Assembly: GCA_022560735.1 (NCBI GenBank) | Contig: JADFSO010000010.1 | Coordinates: forward strand, 1 to 64,000 | DNA: 64,000 nucleotides | DNA from: Pseudomonadota bacterium | GTDB lineage: Bacteria > Pseudomonadota > Gammaproteobacteria > Steroidobacterales > MnTg04 | Reading direction: 5' to 3' | Part shown: one piece after another, positions 62,782 through 64,000 of the stretch | How positions within the stretch are numbered: position 1 is the first letter of the stretch | Layout of the letters: each line of letters starts with the position of its first letter | Notes under the pieces: model-generated | The model's input: the letters and a program-made list of their open reading frames with translations, nothing else | The model's database searches: none | Told to the model about the DNA's origin: nothing | Made by a program: the position numbers and the translations under genes

Positions 62782-64000
62782 ATGGTTGAATCGATGATCA
62801 GCGTGGAACAAGCTGACGCGCTCATCGCGCAACAGATCAAACCCACCCGGACCATCGACTGTGCCCTGGAGAATGTGGCGGGTGAAGTTCTGCGTATTGA
62901 CGTGCGTACTGAACGTGACGAACCGCCATTTGACCGCGTCATGATGGACGGGATCGCAACGCGCCATGATGCGCTTGCCAAAGGTCAACGCAGATTTGTT
63001 GTTCAGGCATTGCAAGCCGCGGGCGCACCACCCCAAACACTCAAACGCGACGATGCCTGTATCGAAATCATGACCGGCGCCGTGCTGCCGATAGGTTGTG
63101 ACTGTATTATCCCCGTGGAAGATATCGAAATTTCGGCTGGGCATGCGGCGCTGCGCGATGGTGTTGCGCCAAAAGCAGGTCAGTTTATCCACCGCCGGGG
63201 TTCGGACCGGTCTCGGGGAACGCGGGTGCTTGCAGCGGGCACCCTCCTGGGGGCGGCCGAAATCGCCGCGCTGGCCGCGTCCGGGCAGGCCAGCGTGCCC
63301 GTTGCAGGGCGCCCGGGAATATCGGTCATTTCGACGGGTGACGAACTCGTGGATCCAGGCCAGCCTATCGAGTCTTACCAGGTACGGCGCTCCAATCCGT
63401 ATGGCATAGTCGCCGCGTTGAGCATCGCAGGCTTTACCGACACCCGTTCTGCACACCTGCCCGACGAACCGGCCGTCATGCGCCGTGAAATCGAAGCGCA
63501 TTTGAGCCAGAGCGAGGTCATCATACTCAGCGGCGGCGTATCCATGGGCAAGCACGACCATGTCCCGGCAATCCTGGATGCGATCGGCGTTAAGGTTCAT
63601 TTTCATCGCGTGGCCGAGCGGCCGGGAAAACCACTGTGGTTCGGCACGGGTACGGATGGCCAGCTGGTGTTCGCGCTCCCGGGCAATCCGGTGGCCGTCC
63701 TGGTGTGTCTGTATCGCTATGTCCTGCCGGCGTTAGAGCGCATGCTCGGAAGACCCAGTGGACTTGCGGAGCGCGTTGAACTCGCCGCCGCAGTGGAATT
63801 TGCGCCGTCATTGACCTGGTTTCTTCCGGTAACACTTCGACCATCGGGCGACGGGACGCTGTTGGCTCAGCCCAATCCCCCCAATACCTCCGGAGATGTC
63901 ATGTCGCTGGCAGGGACCGACGGTTTTGTGGAGTTGACCGCCGAACAAACGCGGTTTCCGGCAGGTTACGTGGCGCCATTGTTTCGCTGGCGGCCACGAG
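62782..64000 (+). CDS. moeA: Molybdopterin molybdenumtransferase MoeA, cut at right edge
   Basis: 406 residues are present without a stop before the window end, so only the last few residues are missing. Motifs are PPFDRVMMDGIA, MTGAVLPIGCD, ISVISTGDELV, ILSGGVSMGKHDHV, ERPGKPLWFG and ALPGNPVAVLVCLYRYV. MoeA inserts molybdate into adenylated molybdopterin. GGGGAT precedes the ATG. Confidence 0.93.
   Translation, partial: MVESMISVEQADALIAQQIKPTRTIDCALENVAGEVLRIDVRTERDEPPFDRVMMDGIATRHDALAKGQRRFVVQALQAAGAPPQTLKRDDACIEIMTGAVLPIGCDCIIPVEDIEISAGHAALRDGVAPKAGQFIHRRGSDRSRGTRVLAAGTLLGAAEIAALAASGQASVPVAGRPGISVISTGDELVDPGQPIESYQVRRSNPYGIVAALSIAGFTDTRSAHLPDEPAVMRREIEAHLSQSEVIILSGGVSMGKHDHVPAILDAIGVKVHFHRVAERPGKPLWFGTGTDGQLVFALPGNPVAVLVCLYRYVLPALERMLGRPSGLAERVELAAAVEFAPSLTWFLPVTLRPSGDGTLLAQPNPPNTSGDVMSLAGTDGFVELTAEQTRFPAGYVAPLFRWRPR

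Noticed and set aside
1..64000. tRNA, rRNA, CRISPR arrays, insertion sequences, prophage or integrase genes
   Set aside because: None were seen by eye on either strand. A tRNA or short RNA could be missed without a covariance search.

Overview
The window looks like chromosome of a Gram-negative bacterium, most likely a gammaproteobacterium. The reasons are a fused chorismate mutase/prephenate dehydrogenase (TyrA), a full Mla phospholipid-transport set, HspQ, and a TonB receptor/LacI/MFS sugar locus. No tRNA, rRNA, CRISPR array or insertion sequence was recognised. Genes are dense, and the 24-64 kb half is almost entirely on the plus strand in tightly spaced, often overlapping operons.

1-12.5 kb, envelope and membrane-lipid region. 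A truncated PQQ-type dehydrogenase and a lipoprotein gene each carry a matching array of four 11-bp-spaced repeats upstream. Next come mlaA, mlaC (inverted) and mlaFEDB. Then comes a radical SAM protein of the family that includes archaeal tetraether lipid synthase, translationally coupled to a methyltransferase. A DUF547 protein, a small unknown gene, an ECF sigma factor with its zinc-finger anti-sigma, and a Met-rich membrane protein follow. Five copies of one promoter-like element, GTAACCTTTT...CAAC with 15-16 bases between GTAACC and CAAC, lie before mlaC, mlaF, the radical SAM gene, the small unknown gene and the Met-rich membrane protein. I infer an ECF-controlled membrane-lipid regulon.

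12.5-24 kb, ordinary metabolism. tyrA is followed by a trehalose locus on the minus strand (TonB receptor with a one-base frameshift, MFS permease, cytoplasmic trehalase, glucokinase). A LacI regulator is divergent from it, with a 26-bp perfect palindrome between them. SRPBCC, HspQ, a hypothetical gene and 6-phosphogluconolactonase follow.

24-50 kb, a large respiratory island with 30 CXXCH haem motifs in 12 proteins. It opens with a 12-haem cytochrome, a small Rap1a/Tai-like protein, an outer-membrane porin and a cupredoxin-like protein. Two dihaem peroxidase-like proteins, a Tat-type Rieske protein and an arsenite oxidase/iodate reductase-type molybdopterin subunit follow, the same four families as the idr (iodate reductase) locus. 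A HEAT-repeat protein leads into two tandem modules. Each module has a cytochrome bd subunit I-like protein (no CydB), membrane-anchored c-type cytochromes and a dihaem cytochrome fused to an ethylbenzene-dehydrogenase-type haem domain, plus tiny membrane proteins.

50-58 kb, maturation and a second oxidoreductase. A UspA protein with four PCP_red-like repeats, a SPASM radical SAM protein with one more such repeat, and a protoporphyrinogen-oxidase-like flavoprotein overlap head to tail, suggesting haem tailoring. A TlpA-like thioredoxin, a gluconate 2-dehydrogenase subunit 3-like protein and a GMC oxidoreductase form a further operon.

58-64 kb, molybdenum cofactor synthesis: moaA, moaC, mobA, moaD, a moaE-moeB-rhodanese fusion and moeA (cut by the right edge). 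This would supply the molybdoenzyme. The working model is a periplasmic molybdoenzyme exchanging electrons with membrane quinone through the bd-like/cytochrome c modules. The substrate (iodate, arsenite or other) and the electron direction cannot be fixed from sequence.
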